The position numbers and the translations under genes were made by a program. A DNA stretch of 64,000 bases. Origin: an uncultured Hyphomonas sp. GTDB lineage: Bacteria; Pseudomonadota; Alphaproteobacteria; Caulobacterales; Hyphomonadaceae. This document shows positions 26,886 through 34,813 of the stretch, one piece after another. Location: positions 186,001 through 250,000 of the forward strand of contig NZ_OY782759.1 of NCBI RefSeq assembly GCF_963678195.1. Direction: 5' to 3'. The notes under the pieces were generated by a model. It made no database searches, was not told the origin of the DNA, and saw only the letters and a list, made by a program, of their open reading frames with translations. Every line of letters starts with the position of its first letter. Position 1 is the first letter of the stretch.

Positions 26886-26990
26886 AGTCAGTCCTCTGTT
26901 TCAAAGCAACTGGGAACTCCCTGAACGGGGGGGTCCTTTGGGGTTCGGACGTCGCAAATACCCGGCCCGATCGATGGCACCGGCACGAAA
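26886..26990 (-). promoter_or_regulatory. ROSE-like RNA thermometer in hsp20 leader
   Basis: The last leader hairpin (minus strand of 26890-26911) pairs AGTTGCTTT with AGAGGACT across a GAAAC loop. It places the ribosome-binding AGGA in the stem, eight nucleotides before the ATG, opposite the conserved TTGCT with one bulged G. That UUGCU / AGGA pairing with a bulged G is the signature of ROSE elements that melt at heat-shock temperature. A second GC-rich stem (GGACCCCCCC / GGGAGTTCC region) lies upstream. The upstream boundary is approximate. Confidence 0.75.
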
Positions 26991-27080
26991 TCCGGTCACA
27001 GCCCGCGTGGCAGCACCGTGACAAGGGTACATGTGGGTGCCTAAAAGAGCTGTTCAAGAGGTCTCATCGACGGAGAAACA

Positions 27081-27992
27081 ATGATGAAAACCGCCGTATC
27101 CGCTTCCCTTCTTGCCCTGGCTGTCATGACAGCCTGCTCACCGGCCCCGGCCGACAGCCCCGAAGCCGTTGCCGAACTCGACACGGAAACCGCCGCAGCT
27201 GAGGCGCCAGCCACGGAAAGCCTTCTGGACGCGGCGATTGCCAGCGACCTGCGCTCGCCGGAGGAAAAAGCCCGCGACGAGTGGCGCCATCCGAAAGAAA
27301 CGCTGGAATTCCTGGGCATCGAACCCGATGACACCGTGGTCGAGATCTGGCCGGGCGGCGGTTGGTACACCAACATCCTTGCGCCATGGCTCGCGTCCGG
27401 CGGCGGCAAGCTGGTCGCCGTCCTGTTCTCGCCGGAAGGCATTGATGATGCCGAACGCGTCGAACGGATCGAGACAAACAATGCGAAGTTCAAATCGAAC
27501 TATACCGATCCCGCTTTCGGCACGATCGACTATTCCGGCTTCTCCGCGAATAGCGGCCAGCTGACAGAGCCCGGCACCGCGGACGCCGTGCTGACCTTCC
27601 GCAACATCCACAACTGGATGGCTGGCGGGTATGAACAGAAATTCTTCGATGAAGCTTATGCCGCCCTGAAACCGGGCGGTGTGCTGGGCGTAGTGGAACA
27701 CCGTCTTCCCTCCACCGCCGTACAGGATCCGGAAGCGGCCAGTGGCTATGTCCACGAAGACTATGTGAAAACACTTGCCGCAAATGCAGGCTTTGAATTC
27801 GCAGGCTCGTCCGAGATCAACGCCAATCCGGCCGATACCGCAGACCATCCCTTCGGCGTCTGGACACTGCCGCCTGTCAGCAACCAGCCGAAGGAAGGCG
27901 AAGACGCTCCGGCAGGCTGGGATCCGGAGGCCTATAAGGCCATCGGCGAAAGCGACCGGATGACGCTGAAATTCATCAAGCCGGCAGAATAA
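27081..27992 (+). CDS. exported lipoprotein with SAM-methyltransferase-like fold
   Basis: A 303-residue protein with a clear lipobox (AVMTAC, residue about 19), an acidic Ala/Glu linker, then a class I methyltransferase-like domain. Glycine motif I is VVEIWPGGGWYTNILAPWL, motif IV region ADAVLTFRNIHNW, and later PGGVLGVVEHRL. It matches a family annotated as predicted exported methyltransferases. S-adenosylmethionine is not known to be abundant in the periplasm, so the activity is unclear. Start is ATG 27081 or 27084. A terminator hairpin follows at 28015-28037. Confidence 0.85.
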   Translation: MMKTAVSASLLALAVMTACSPAPADSPEAVAELDTETAAAEAPATESLLDAAIASDLRSPEEKARDEWRHPKETLEFLGIEPDDTVVEIWPGGGWYTNILAPWLASGGGKLVAVLFSPEGIDDAERVERIETNNAKFKSNYTDPAFGTIDYSGFSANSGQLTEPGTADAVLTFRNIHNWMAGGYEQKFFDEAYAALKPGGVLGVVEHRLPSTAVQDPEAASGYVHEDYVKTLAANAGFEFAGSSEINANPADTADHPFGVWTLPPVSNQPKEGEDAPAGWDPEAYKAIGESDRMTLKFIKPAE

Positions 27993-28014
27993 GCCGTCCC
28001 CGGACAACCCCCTG

Positions 28015-28045
28015 CCCCGCCGGCCCGTCCGGCGGGGCCATTCTT
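28015..28045 (+). terminator. probable intrinsic terminator
   Basis: Perfect 9-bp arms CCCCGCCGG (28015-28023) and CCGGCGGGG (28029-28037) with a short loop are followed by CCATTCTTT. The U-tract is imperfect, so termination may be partial. It lies between the exported methyltransferase gene and the following oxygenase-like gene. Confidence 0.65.
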
Positions 28046-28056
28046 TGGCGTATCCA

Positions 28057-28671
28057 ATGACATTGAAATCCCTGTTCCCGACCCTCGTGAAGGAAGCCGC
28101 GCTTGGCACCGATGCCCTTCGGTCCGAGCTCGAAGCCGTCTGCTGGCTGCTGGAAGACGAAGATACCGCCGGCAATGACTGGTGCGACGCGGAGGGCTAT
28201 GACGGCTACACCTCCTATGCCTCGCTGGACGATTTGCCGGAGCGGTTCCCGGAATTTGCCGCACTGAAAGAGCTGGTCGACCAACAAGCCGCCGAGTTCG
28301 CAAAGGAACTCCACTGGGACATGGGCGGCTTTCACCTCGAGCTCGATGCGCTCTGGGTGAACATTCTCGGCGAAGGCGGCAGCCATTCCGGACACATTCA
28401 TCCGGGCAGCGTGATTTCCGGCACCTATTATGTGGCCGTGCCAGACGGCGCAGGCACGTTGAAGATGGAAGACCCGCGCCTCACCTTCATGATGGGCGCG
28501 CCTCAGCCGGAGGACGATGCGCCGGAAAGCGCCCGCCGCTTCGTCTATCTCGAGCCGAAAGAAGGCCACGCCCTGTTCTGGGAATCCTGGCTGCGCCATG
28601 AAGTCATGCCCAACCGGTCCGAAGAGCCGCGGGTCTCCATCAGTTTCAATTATGCGCTGGTGCGCGACTGA
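28057..28671 (+). CDS. TIGR02466-type 2OG-Fe(II) oxygenase-like protein
   Basis: A 204-residue jelly-roll protein. Candidate iron ligands are in LWVNILGEGGSHSGHIHPGS, followed by SGTYYVAVPDGAGTL; the C-terminal LFWESWLRHEVMPN and PRVSISFNYALV supply the distal His and the 2-oxoglutarate-binding Arg. This matches the TIGR02466 family of uncharacterised, putative 2-oxoglutarate/Fe(II) oxygenases. Substrate unknown. Start taken as ATG 28057 (MTLKSLFPTLV). The ABM gene follows after 13 nt and may be co-transcribed. Confidence 0.8.
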   Translation: MTLKSLFPTLVKEAALGTDALRSELEAVCWLLEDEDTAGNDWCDAEGYDGYTSYASLDDLPERFPEFAALKELVDQQAAEFAKELHWDMGGFHLELDALWVNILGEGGSHSGHIHPGSVISGTYYVAVPDGAGTLKMEDPRLTFMMGAPQPEDDAPESARRFVYLEPKEGHALFWESWLRHEVMPNRSEEPRVSISFNYALVRD

Positions 28672-28684
28672 CGAGGCCATCACC

Positions 28685-28987
28685 ATGATCATCGTCACCG
28701 GCAGCGTCCGCACCCAGCCCGAAACAGAATCAGAGCTCGTTACCCTCTGCCGGGAGCATTGCGCCCGTTCACGCGCCGAAGAGGGCTGCATCGCTCATAA
28801 TGTGCACAGGGATTGCGACGATCCTGCCCTTCTGGTGTTCGTTGAGTACTGGCGGGACATGGCCGCGCTGAAAGCCCATTTCGCGCTCAAAGAGAGCCGG
28901 GATTTCGTCAAAGCGGCCCGCCGCCTTTCTGCTGGCGGGGCGCCCATGCGGATCTTCGAAGCGGCAGAAGTAAAGGCAGAGGTCTAA
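28685..28987 (+). CDS. ABM-domain putative quinol monooxygenase
   Basis: A 100-residue single antibiotic-biosynthesis-monooxygenase domain: MIIVTGSVRTQPETESELVT (first strand and helix), RAEEGCIAHNVHRDCDDPAL, the typical FVEYWRDMAALKAHF strand/helix, and a C-terminal hydrophobic strand. It is of the YgiN type, small dimers that act on quinones or unknown aromatics without cofactors. It resembles the partial gene at the left edge of the window. It lies 13 nt after the 2OG oxygenase-like gene on the same strand. Confidence 0.85.
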   Translation: MIIVTGSVRTQPETESELVTLCREHCARSRAEEGCIAHNVHRDCDDPALLVFVEYWRDMAALKAHFALKESRDFVKAARRLSAGGAPMRIFEAAEVKAEV

Positions 28988-29084
28988 GACATTAGTCGTC
29001 TGCGGCAGCGTCACTCTTGACGTTAAGGCCTCAAAAGGCCATCGCCACGCGAACTCTCACTTCCTCCCTAAGCGAGCGCACACA

Positions 29085-29621
29085 ATGGACCTTTCAAAGA
29101 TCAGCGCGGGCCAGAACCCGCCGGATGACCTCAACGTTCTGATCGAAGTGCCCCTCGGCGGCGATCCGATCAAATACGAGATCGACAAGGATTCCGGCGC
29201 CATGTTCGTCGACCGCTATCTCTACACCGAGATGCGCTATCCCTGTAATTACGGCTTCGTGCCCCACACGATGAGCCTGGATGGCGACCCGATCGACGTG
29301 ATGGTCGTTGGCAATCGCCCGCTGGTGCCGGGCTCGGTCGTACGCGCCCGCCCGGTCGGCGTCCTGATGATGACGGACGACAAGGGCCAGGACGAGAAAA
29401 TCCTCGCCGTGCCGCACCCGAAACTGACGGCCTATTACGACAAGATCGCGACCTATCACGACCTGCCGCAGACGCTTTGTGACAAGATCGCCCACTTCTT
29501 CACGCACTACAAAGACCTCGAACAGGGCAAATGGACCCGGATCGAAGGCTGGTACGGCATCGAGAAGGCCCGCGAGCTGATCACGGCAGCGGTCGAGCGG
29601 GGCCAGAAAGAAGACGTCTGA
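29085..29621 (+). CDS. ppa: inorganic pyrophosphatase, family I
   Basis: Soluble Mg-dependent enzyme hydrolysing pyrophosphate, pulling biosynthetic reactions forward. The 178-residue product contains IEVPLGGDPIKYEIDKDSG, YPCNYGFVPHT and the metal-binding signature DGDPIDVMV, then KILAVPHPK and HYKDLEQGKW. Length is normal. A TTGACG hexamer at 29018-29023 in the leader is a candidate -35 element. Confidence 0.97.
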   Translation: MDLSKISAGQNPPDDLNVLIEVPLGGDPIKYEIDKDSGAMFVDRYLYTEMRYPCNYGFVPHTMSLDGDPIDVMVVGNRPLVPGSVVRARPVGVLMMTDDKGQDEKILAVPHPKLTAYYDKIATYHDLPQTLCDKIAHFFTHYKDLEQGKWTRIEGWYGIEKARELITAAVERGQKEDV

Positions 29622-29632
29622 CGGGGGCCTGA

Positions 29633-30262
29633 ATGGACCTTTCGGTCTGGATCGCCCTGGTTGCCCTGTTCATTGCGGGCGGCCTGACCCCCGGCCCGGC
29701 TGTTATGCTGGTGATGAGCACGTCGCTGCGCTATCGGGCGCCGACGGCGCTCCTGCCGGCACTGGGTGTAGCAGCGGCCAATCTGCTCTGGATCTCGCTG
29801 GCAGCCGGCGGCATCGCCGCTTTTGCTGCGCAATTCCCGATCCTGCTGAACGGGCTGAAAATTGCCGGGATCTGCTTCATCGCCTGGCTTGCCTGGTCGC
29901 TGGCGATGTCAGACCCGTCCAGCCCTCATGCCAGCGCGAAGGACGCCCCGCCGCGCGGCAAGCTGTTTGCCCGCGGCGTCGGTCTGCAATTGCTGAACCC
30001 GAACGCGCTCGTCTTCTTCGGTCTTCTGCTGCCGTCCTATTTCGACATGACCCATCCGGTCGTGCCGCAGGCGCTGATCATGATGGTCACGATCACCATT
30101 TGTGAAATGACGGGCCTGACGCTCTATGCCTGGCTGGCCGACGGCATGAACCACCATTTCGAATCGCCCGCCTTTACCCGCTGGTTCAATCGCGGGGCAG
30201 CGCTCGCCATGCTGGCTTCAGCCCTGTTTGCATCGATTTCGACCTTCACACCGCACACTTAG
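29633..30262 (+). CDS. LysE/RhtB family amino-acid exporter
   Basis: A 209-residue inner-membrane protein with six hydrophobic segments. The family signature is GGLTPGPAVMLVMSTSLRYR near residues 18-37, followed by LGVAAANLLWISLAAGG. LysE-type exporters release lysine, homoserine/threonine or other small metabolites; the substrate cannot be read here. It begins 11 nt after ppa and so may share its transcript. Its stop overlaps the stop of the convergent carbonic anhydrase gene. Confidence 0.9.
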   Translation: MDLSVWIALVALFIAGGLTPGPAVMLVMSTSLRYRAPTALLPALGVAAANLLWISLAAGGIAAFAAQFPILLNGLKIAGICFIAWLAWSLAMSDPSSPHASAKDAPPRGKLFARGVGLQLLNPNALVFFGLLLPSYFDMTHPVVPQALIMMVTITICEMTGLTLYAWLADGMNHHFESPAFTRWFNRGAALAMLASALFASISTFTPHT

Positions 30263-30882
30263 CGGTCGACGACCTCAAACCGGCCGGTTTTCGCGTTCCG
30301 CCAGTGCAATTCCCCATGCTTGATGGCGAACCACGCGCCGTGCAGCTCCAGCTCGCCAGCCTCCACGGCCTTCTGAACGAAGGGGAAGCTCAGCAGGTTC
30401 TTCAGGGAGGTTTCGATGCCTTCCAGTTCCAGCGAGAATTGCGGATTGATCGAGCCCGATTCCAGGACCCGATCACGTGCTTCATCCAGAAGCGAGACCC
30501 AGGGGGTCACAAACTCGCCGATCAGTGGATTGTCGTCACCCGCCAGAGAGGCCTGAACACCGCCGCAACCACCATGGCCCATCACCACGATGTGCTTCAC
30601 CTTCAGCACATTCACGGCATATTCAAGCGCCGAACTGACCCCGTGCAGCTTTCCGTCCGGCATGTAGGGCGGCACGAGATTCGCGACGTTCCGCACCACA
30701 AATAGCTGGCCGGGCGCCGCTGCGAAGATGTCGGACGGCTCGGCGCGGCTGTCGGCGCAGGCGATCAGCATGATGGCCGGGCTCTGGCCCTCGCCAAGCT
30801 CGCGATAGAGCGCTGCCTGTTTGGAATAAACACCGCTACGGAAGCGCCGGTAGCCTTCAATCAGTTCCTCAATCGTCTTCAT
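30259..30882 (-). CDS. beta-class carbonic anhydrase
   Basis: Zinc enzyme interconverting CO2 and bicarbonate. In the 207-residue product the zinc ligands are visible: Cys in MLIACADSRAEPS, then His and Cys in VVMGHGGCGGVQA, with the Asp-Arg pair of ADSR acting as in the family mechanism. Other conserved parts are FVVRNVANLVPPY and SALEYAVNVLKVKHI. The C-terminal AWFAIKHGELHW is typical. It is monocistronic-looking, with 160 bp to the divergent TetR gene. Confidence 0.95.
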   Translation of the reverse strand: MKTIEELIEGYRRFRSGVYSKQAALYRELGEGQSPAIMLIACADSRAEPSDIFAAAPGQLFVVRNVANLVPPYMPDGKLHGVSSALEYAVNVLKVKHIVVMGHGGCGGVQASLAGDDNPLIGEFVTPWVSLLDEARDRVLESGSINPQFSLELEGIETSLKNLLSFPFVQKAVEAGELELHGAWFAIKHGELHWRNAKTGRFEVVDR

Positions 30883-30970
30883 GGTCCCAATCCTGCTGCT
30901 CGGCCTGTTTTCCGGCCTGTTTCTGCCGACGCTTCTCTATTGCATAGTGCAGAAGTCGCCAATCTGAATC

Positions 30971-30993
30971 GGACATTGTTTACCGGTTTGTCC
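30971..30993. promoter_or_regulatory. candidate operator upstream of TetR gene
   Basis: An inverted repeat GGACA (30971-30975) ... TGTCC (30989-30993) with an ACCGGT core lies 50 nt upstream of the TetR start, within the divergent promoter region. TetR regulators often bind such a site to control themselves and the neighbour. The arms are short, so this is only a candidate. Confidence 0.3.
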
Positions 30994-31042
30994 TAGGGTC
31001 CTGAAAGAGGCCCCCGCAGCACCGGCCAGGGAGACCAGATAT

Positions 31043-31642
31043 ATGTCGACAGATGCCAGCGAGAAGAAAACTTCCCGCAAAGGCCCTTCGCGCAGCGAGG
31101 AGTCCCGTTCTGCCATCCTGGAAGCGACACGGGCCGAGCTTGCCGAGGCGGGCTGGCGGACGTTCAGCGTCGACTCGGTTGCCAAGCGCGCCAGCGCCTC
31201 GAAACAGACCATCTATCGCTGGTGGCCCTCCATCGGCGCGATGTGTGTGGATGCCGCCCTCGCCCTGATACCGAACAGTCCGGACGGCGGACGCGATCCG
31301 CAGGAACGCATCGCAACGCTGATCGTCCCGCTGGAAGCCGCTGCCCGCACCGGGAATGGCCACGCCGTGCTGCGCGGCGCCCTGATGGCCGCGGCCGACG
31401 ACCAGCATGCCGGCGAAGCCTGGCGCGCCTGGATGAACCGCGACATCCGCCAGCCCATGCGCATGGTGCTCGCCGAACTGGCGGCGAAACGCGTGATCCG
31501 CCGCGATTTCGACCTGGATGAAGTGATCGAACAGCTGCTCGGGCCGCTCTGGCACCGCATCTGTGTGATCCGCGGGCCGGTAAAGGAAGGCTACAGCATG
31601 CAGCAGGCGCGCTACGCCCTGCGGGTGTATTCCACCATCTGA
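31043..31642 (+). CDS. TetR family transcriptional regulator
   Basis: A 199-residue regulator. The N-terminal helix-turn-helix domain (about 18-65) reads RSAILEATRAELAEAGWRTF then VDSVAKRASASKQTIYRWW, the standard TetR recognition helix. The C-terminal ligand domain contains GNGHAVLRGALMAAADDQ, like AcrR/TetR C-11 type members. The effector is unknown. It is divergent from carbonic anhydrase and 88 nt upstream of an acyltransferase gene, either of which could be a target. Confidence 0.9.
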   Translation: MSTDASEKKTSRKGPSRSEESRSAILEATRAELAEAGWRTFSVDSVAKRASASKQTIYRWWPSIGAMCVDAALALIPNSPDGGRDPQERIATLIVPLEAAARTGNGHAVLRGALMAAADDQHAGEAWRAWMNRDIRQPMRMVLAELAAKRVIRRDFDLDEVIEQLLGPLWHRICVIRGPVKEGYSMQQARYALRVYSTI

Positions 31643-31730
31643 CACCGGAAAACCTTTTCGGCCACCGGCACACTGATCGCGTTCTGCACGAATCTTGCAG
31701 CAGGTCTTCCCAAACTGGGAGGAAGACCGC

Positions 31731-32783
31731 ATGTCCGCCGGACGCATCGCCTGGATAGATCACGCAAAAGGTATCGGCATCATTCTTGTGGTGATGTCTG
31801 CCGCCGCCCTCGGCTATGGCGCGCCGGAAGGCGGCGTGAACTGGATGCTGGGCCTCGCAGACTGGGCCCGTCCGTTTGTTGTGCCGGCCTTTTTCCTGAT
31901 TTCGGGCCTGTTCCTGCATCGCGGACTCTTCGGCTCAGCCCCGGTCTACTTCGACCGCAAGATCCTTCGCCTCGCCTATTTCTTCGCACTCTGGCTCGCC
32001 ATCGAAACCGTCATCCTGAACGCCGGTGAATTCTCGCAGGGCCTGCCCGGCCTGGCCCGCCTGTATCTTGGCGGTCTGGTCTCACCGCAAAGCCCGCTCT
32101 GGTTCATCCAGCAGCTCTTCCTCTTCTATCTCGTCACGCGGGCCATCCGCCGCCAGAAGCCGGCGCGCATTCTCGCCGGTGCTGCCGTGCTGCAGACCCT
32201 CGCCGCAGCAGGCTTGTTCCAGTCCGGCTGGTCTGTCCTCGACCATTTCGCGGCGAATTTCGTGTTCTTCTATGCCGGCTATGCGGGCGCGTCCCTTGCG
32301 TTCGGTTTCGCAAACAAGGCGGTGAACCGACTGCGTGACCTTGGCTGGACCCTCGCCGTCTGGGCCAGTATGCACACCGCCTTCGTTGTCATGGGGATCG
32401 CGGACCTGCCAATCGTTTCGCTGATCCTCGGCTTTGCCGGGACGTTCGCGCTGATCAGCGCTGGCGTGCTGCTCGCCCGTATCCCGGCAGCCCATTTCAT
32501 CGGGGATGCCGGGCGCCAGTCTTTCGCGATCTATCTCGGTTTCTTCATCCCGCTCCAGCTCCTGCTGATGCTGGTGAAGATGAGCGGGATTTTCGCAGAC
32601 ACCGGCGCGGCCAGCCTGGCAATTGCCGCCGCCACGCTGATGATCGCGCTTGGCATGCACCGGCTTGCGATGGAAACCCCGCTACGGGCGCTTTATGTCC
32701 GCCCCCGGATTTTCAGGCTGAAACCATCACAGGCGGCCGGGCGCGGCAGCCTGCTTGTCGCACCGACTCAGCCAGACGCTTGA
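31731..32783 (+). CDS. acyltransferase 3 family membrane protein
   Basis: A 350-residue protein with about ten membrane helices. The opening RIAWIDHAKGIGIILVVMSA contains the conserved acyltransferase-3 start with its catalytic-type His. FFLISGLFLHRG is the next signature, and SPLWFIQQLFLFYLVTRAIR a later one. Such enzymes O-acylate sugars of polysaccharides or lipids. ATG 31731 is preceded by GGGAGGA at good spacing. No export partner is nearby, so its substrate is unknown. Confidence 0.88.
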   Translation: MSAGRIAWIDHAKGIGIILVVMSAAALGYGAPEGGVNWMLGLADWARPFVVPAFFLISGLFLHRGLFGSAPVYFDRKILRLAYFFALWLAIETVILNAGEFSQGLPGLARLYLGGLVSPQSPLWFIQQLFLFYLVTRAIRRQKPARILAGAAVLQTLAAAGLFQSGWSVLDHFAANFVFFYAGYAGASLAFGFANKAVNRLRDLGWTLAVWASMHTAFVVMGIADLPIVSLILGFAGTFALISAGVLLARIPAAHFIGDAGRQSFAIYLGFFIPLQLLLMLVKMSGIFADTGAASLAIAAATLMIALGMHRLAMETPLRALYVRPRIFRLKPSQAAGRGSLLVAPTQPDA

Positions 32784-32793
32784 TAATTGGCGC

Positions 32794-33342
32794 CTAACGC
32801 CCGCGGTTCCACACCATCAGCGGATCGAAGGCGCCGGTTTCCGCGGCCTTCTGGAGCTGTGCGATCTGTTCAGAGACAGGGTTTTCACCGGGCGTCTTGG
32901 CCCGCGCCCCATAAAGCGCTTCGTCGAGACGGCAGATCTGTTCGAACAAGGCTTCTGAGCGGTCCACCAGTTCCAGGAAACGCGCCGGCAGGCCCCTGCC
33001 CTCCTGCGCCTTCACGTCGAGCGGCGGATCCTCTCTCCGTATGCGGTATTTCTTGGCGGCCGCGTCGTCGCGTTTCATCTCGCCGTCGCGCACAGCCTTC
33101 TGCATGACCAGCCAGCTCGCCGCCTGCATCAGGCGCGTCGTCAGCTCCATGCTCCAGGCGGCATAGGTCAGCCCCGGTTCCCGGTCCAGCGTCTTTGCAT
33201 GTTCACGGCCCGGCCCGTCCAGATAGGTGGCCGTTTCCTCCACCAGCGCCATGCCACGCGTGAAGACGGTATCGAACAGCTTGCCGCCGGTGAACCCGTC
33301 CGACATGCTCATGCCTTCGCCCTGCGACTGTTCCGCTGCCAT
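32794..33342 (-). CDS. rcdA: DUF1465 protein, RcdA homologue
   Basis: A 182-residue mostly helical protein of the DUF1465 family. In Caulobacter the family member RcdA is an adaptor in the CpdR-RcdA-PopA hierarchy that delivers CtrA and other proteins to ClpXP at the G1-S transition. Recognisable parts are LFDTVFTRGMALVEETATYLDGPGR (N-terminal helices) and YAAWSMELTTRLMQAASWLVMQKAV. Its presence about 9 kb from an origin with a CtrA box fits Caulobacter-type cell-cycle control. Alternative starts at internal Met codons 11 and 13 are possible. Confidence 0.8.
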   Translation of the reverse strand: MAAEQSQGEGMSMSDGFTGGKLFDTVFTRGMALVEETATYLDGPGREHAKTLDREPGLTYAAWSMELTTRLMQAASWLVMQKAVRDGEMKRDDAAAKKYRIRREDPPLDVKAQEGRGLPARFLELVDRSEALFEQICRLDEALYGARAKTPGENPVSEQIAQLQKAAETGAFDPLMVWNRGR

Positions 33343-33404
33343 AAATCTGTCCCTGACGTTCTGGACACCAACACCTGCTTTACCATGGCGATGTTTATGT
33401 CCGC

Positions 33405-33596
33405 TTAATCCCCGTCGCCACCAAACAGCGCATCGGCGGCTGCTTTCTGGGCGCGCTTTTTCTCGATTTCCCGTTCGCAGGCGGCGATACCGTCTTTCAG
33501 CTGCGCAATGCGCGCTTCCAGCTCTTCCACCGACATCTGCTCCAGCGTCTGCGGTGTGTTCACGAGGATCGGCTCTTCATCCGAAATCGCCATCAT
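33405..33596 (-). CDS. DUF1192 family small protein
   Basis: A 63-residue acidic helical protein: ISDEEPILVNTPQTLEQMSVEELEARIAQLK followed by a basic helix. The Met-Ser-Val-Glu-Glu-Leu-Glu-x-Arg-Ile pattern is that of DUF1192, a family of tiny alphaproteobacterial proteins. It is probably a short coiled coil. It sits 62 nt upstream of rcdA on the same strand, and may be transcribed with it. Function unknown. Confidence 0.8.
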   Translation of the reverse strand: MMAISDEEPILVNTPQTLEQMSVEELEARIAQLKDGIAACEREIEKKRAQKAAADALFGGDGD

Positions 33597-33676
33597 CGCC
33601 TCCCGATCAGTCTCTTGGGGTTCATCAAAGCAGAAACAGGCCTTACATGCGACTCCTCAACACGGGAGTCATGCAT

Positions 33677-34651
33677 ATGGGCGAGACGATGAAAGCCGTC
33701 GAAATCGAAAAGGACGGACCGCTATACCTGGCGGACCTGCCAAAGCCGGAACCCGGCGCGAACGAGGTTCTGGTCAGGACGGCCTTTTCCGGCCTCAACC
33801 GGGCTGATCTCGTCCAGCGCGCCGGCGCTTATCCCCCGCCGCCCGGCGCCTCTACCATTCTGGGACTGGAAGTCTCCGGCACGGTCGAAACCGTCGGCAG
33901 CGACGTGACGCGCTGGCAGGTTGGCGACAAGGTTTGCGGGCTTCTCGCGGGCGGTGGCTATGCCGAATTTGTCGCTGTCGATGAAGGCTCCCTCTTCCCC
34001 GTGCCGGAAGGCATGAGCCTCGACCAGGCAGGCTGCCTTCCGGAAGCGATGATGACGGTCTGGGCAAATGTGTTCGACCGGGTCGGCCTCAGATCCGGAG
34101 AGAACTTCCTCTGTCATGGCGGCACATCCGGCATCGGCGTGATGGCGATCCAGATGGCAAAGGCCGCAGGCGCCGCGAAAATCTTCGCCACCGCCGGCAC
34201 GGATCAGAAATGCCAGCTCGCCACCAGCCTCGGCGCCACGCGCGCGATCAATTACAAAACGGAAGACTTCGTCGAGATCGTGAAGGCCGAGGGCGGCGCG
34301 GACGTCACGCTCGACATGGTCGGCGGCGACTACATCCAGAAGAATATCTCGGCGGCCAATCCGGACGGGCGGATCATCAATATCGCTTACCAGAACGGCT
34401 TCCAGGCGAACGTCAATTTCGCCCCGGTCCTGATGAAGCGCCTGACCCTCGCCGCCACCACGCTGCGCGCCCGGCCCCTGCCGGAGAAAAAGCGCATCCG
34501 CGACGCGGTGGAGGCCGGTTTCTGGCCGCACGTCGCCAGCGGCACGATCATTCCGGTGTTGCAGAAAGTCTACCCGGCAGCAGAAGCAGAGCAAGCCCAT
34601 CAGCTGATGGCGTCCGGCACGCATTCCGGGAAAATCCTGCTGTCCTGGTAA
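33677..34651 (+). CDS. zinc-less NAD(P)H quinone oxidoreductase (MDR family)
   Basis: A 324-residue medium-chain dehydrogenase/reductase: KAVEIEKDGPLYLADLPKPE, GLNRADLVQRAGAYPPPPGA (quinone oxidoreductase signature), ILGLEVSGTVE, and the nucleotide-binding FLCHGGTSGIGVMAIQMAKA. Zinc-ligand cysteines of alcohol dehydrogenases are absent, matching the PIG3/QOR branch. ATG 33677 is preferred because GGGAG lies nine bases upstream; 33647 and 33671 are alternatives. Confidence 0.9.
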   Translation: MGETMKAVEIEKDGPLYLADLPKPEPGANEVLVRTAFSGLNRADLVQRAGAYPPPPGASTILGLEVSGTVETVGSDVTRWQVGDKVCGLLAGGGYAEFVAVDEGSLFPVPEGMSLDQAGCLPEAMMTVWANVFDRVGLRSGENFLCHGGTSGIGVMAIQMAKAAGAAKIFATAGTDQKCQLATSLGATRAINYKTEDFVEIVKAEGGADVTLDMVGGDYIQKNISAANPDGRIINIAYQNGFQANVNFAPVLMKRLTLAATTLRARPLPEKKRIRDAVEAGFWPHVASGTIIPVLQKVYPAAEAEQAHQLMASGTHSGKILLSW

Positions 34652-34749
34652 AAAAGGCCCAATTTACAGGCCCCTGTGGCTGGTGACTTTCCAATACAGG
34701 GCAGCTGTACTATAGGAACAGGCAAGGTTCAGCACGCGCCTGACCCCAA

Positions 34750-34774
34750 CCGCCCGGCACGACGTGCCGGGCGG
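34750..34774. repeat. perfect 12-bp inverted repeat in the trcR leader
   Basis: CCGCCCGGCACG (34750-34761) and its exact complement CGTGCCGGGCGG (34763-34774) flank a single A, 40 nt upstream of the trcR start. As DNA it is a near-perfect palindrome suitable for a dimeric regulator. As RNA it forms a very stable hairpin, followed by CTGCATTT, that could act as a partial terminator of the upstream gene. Confidence 0.75.
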
Positions 34775-34813
34775 CTGCATTTCAGGCGGCGTAAAATCAA
34801 CAGGGAGAGCCTC

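Noticed and set aside
30937..31212. Minus-strand frame of 91 codons overlapping the TetR start
   Set aside because: It overlaps the helix-turn-helix coding region of the TetR gene and has no features of its own.
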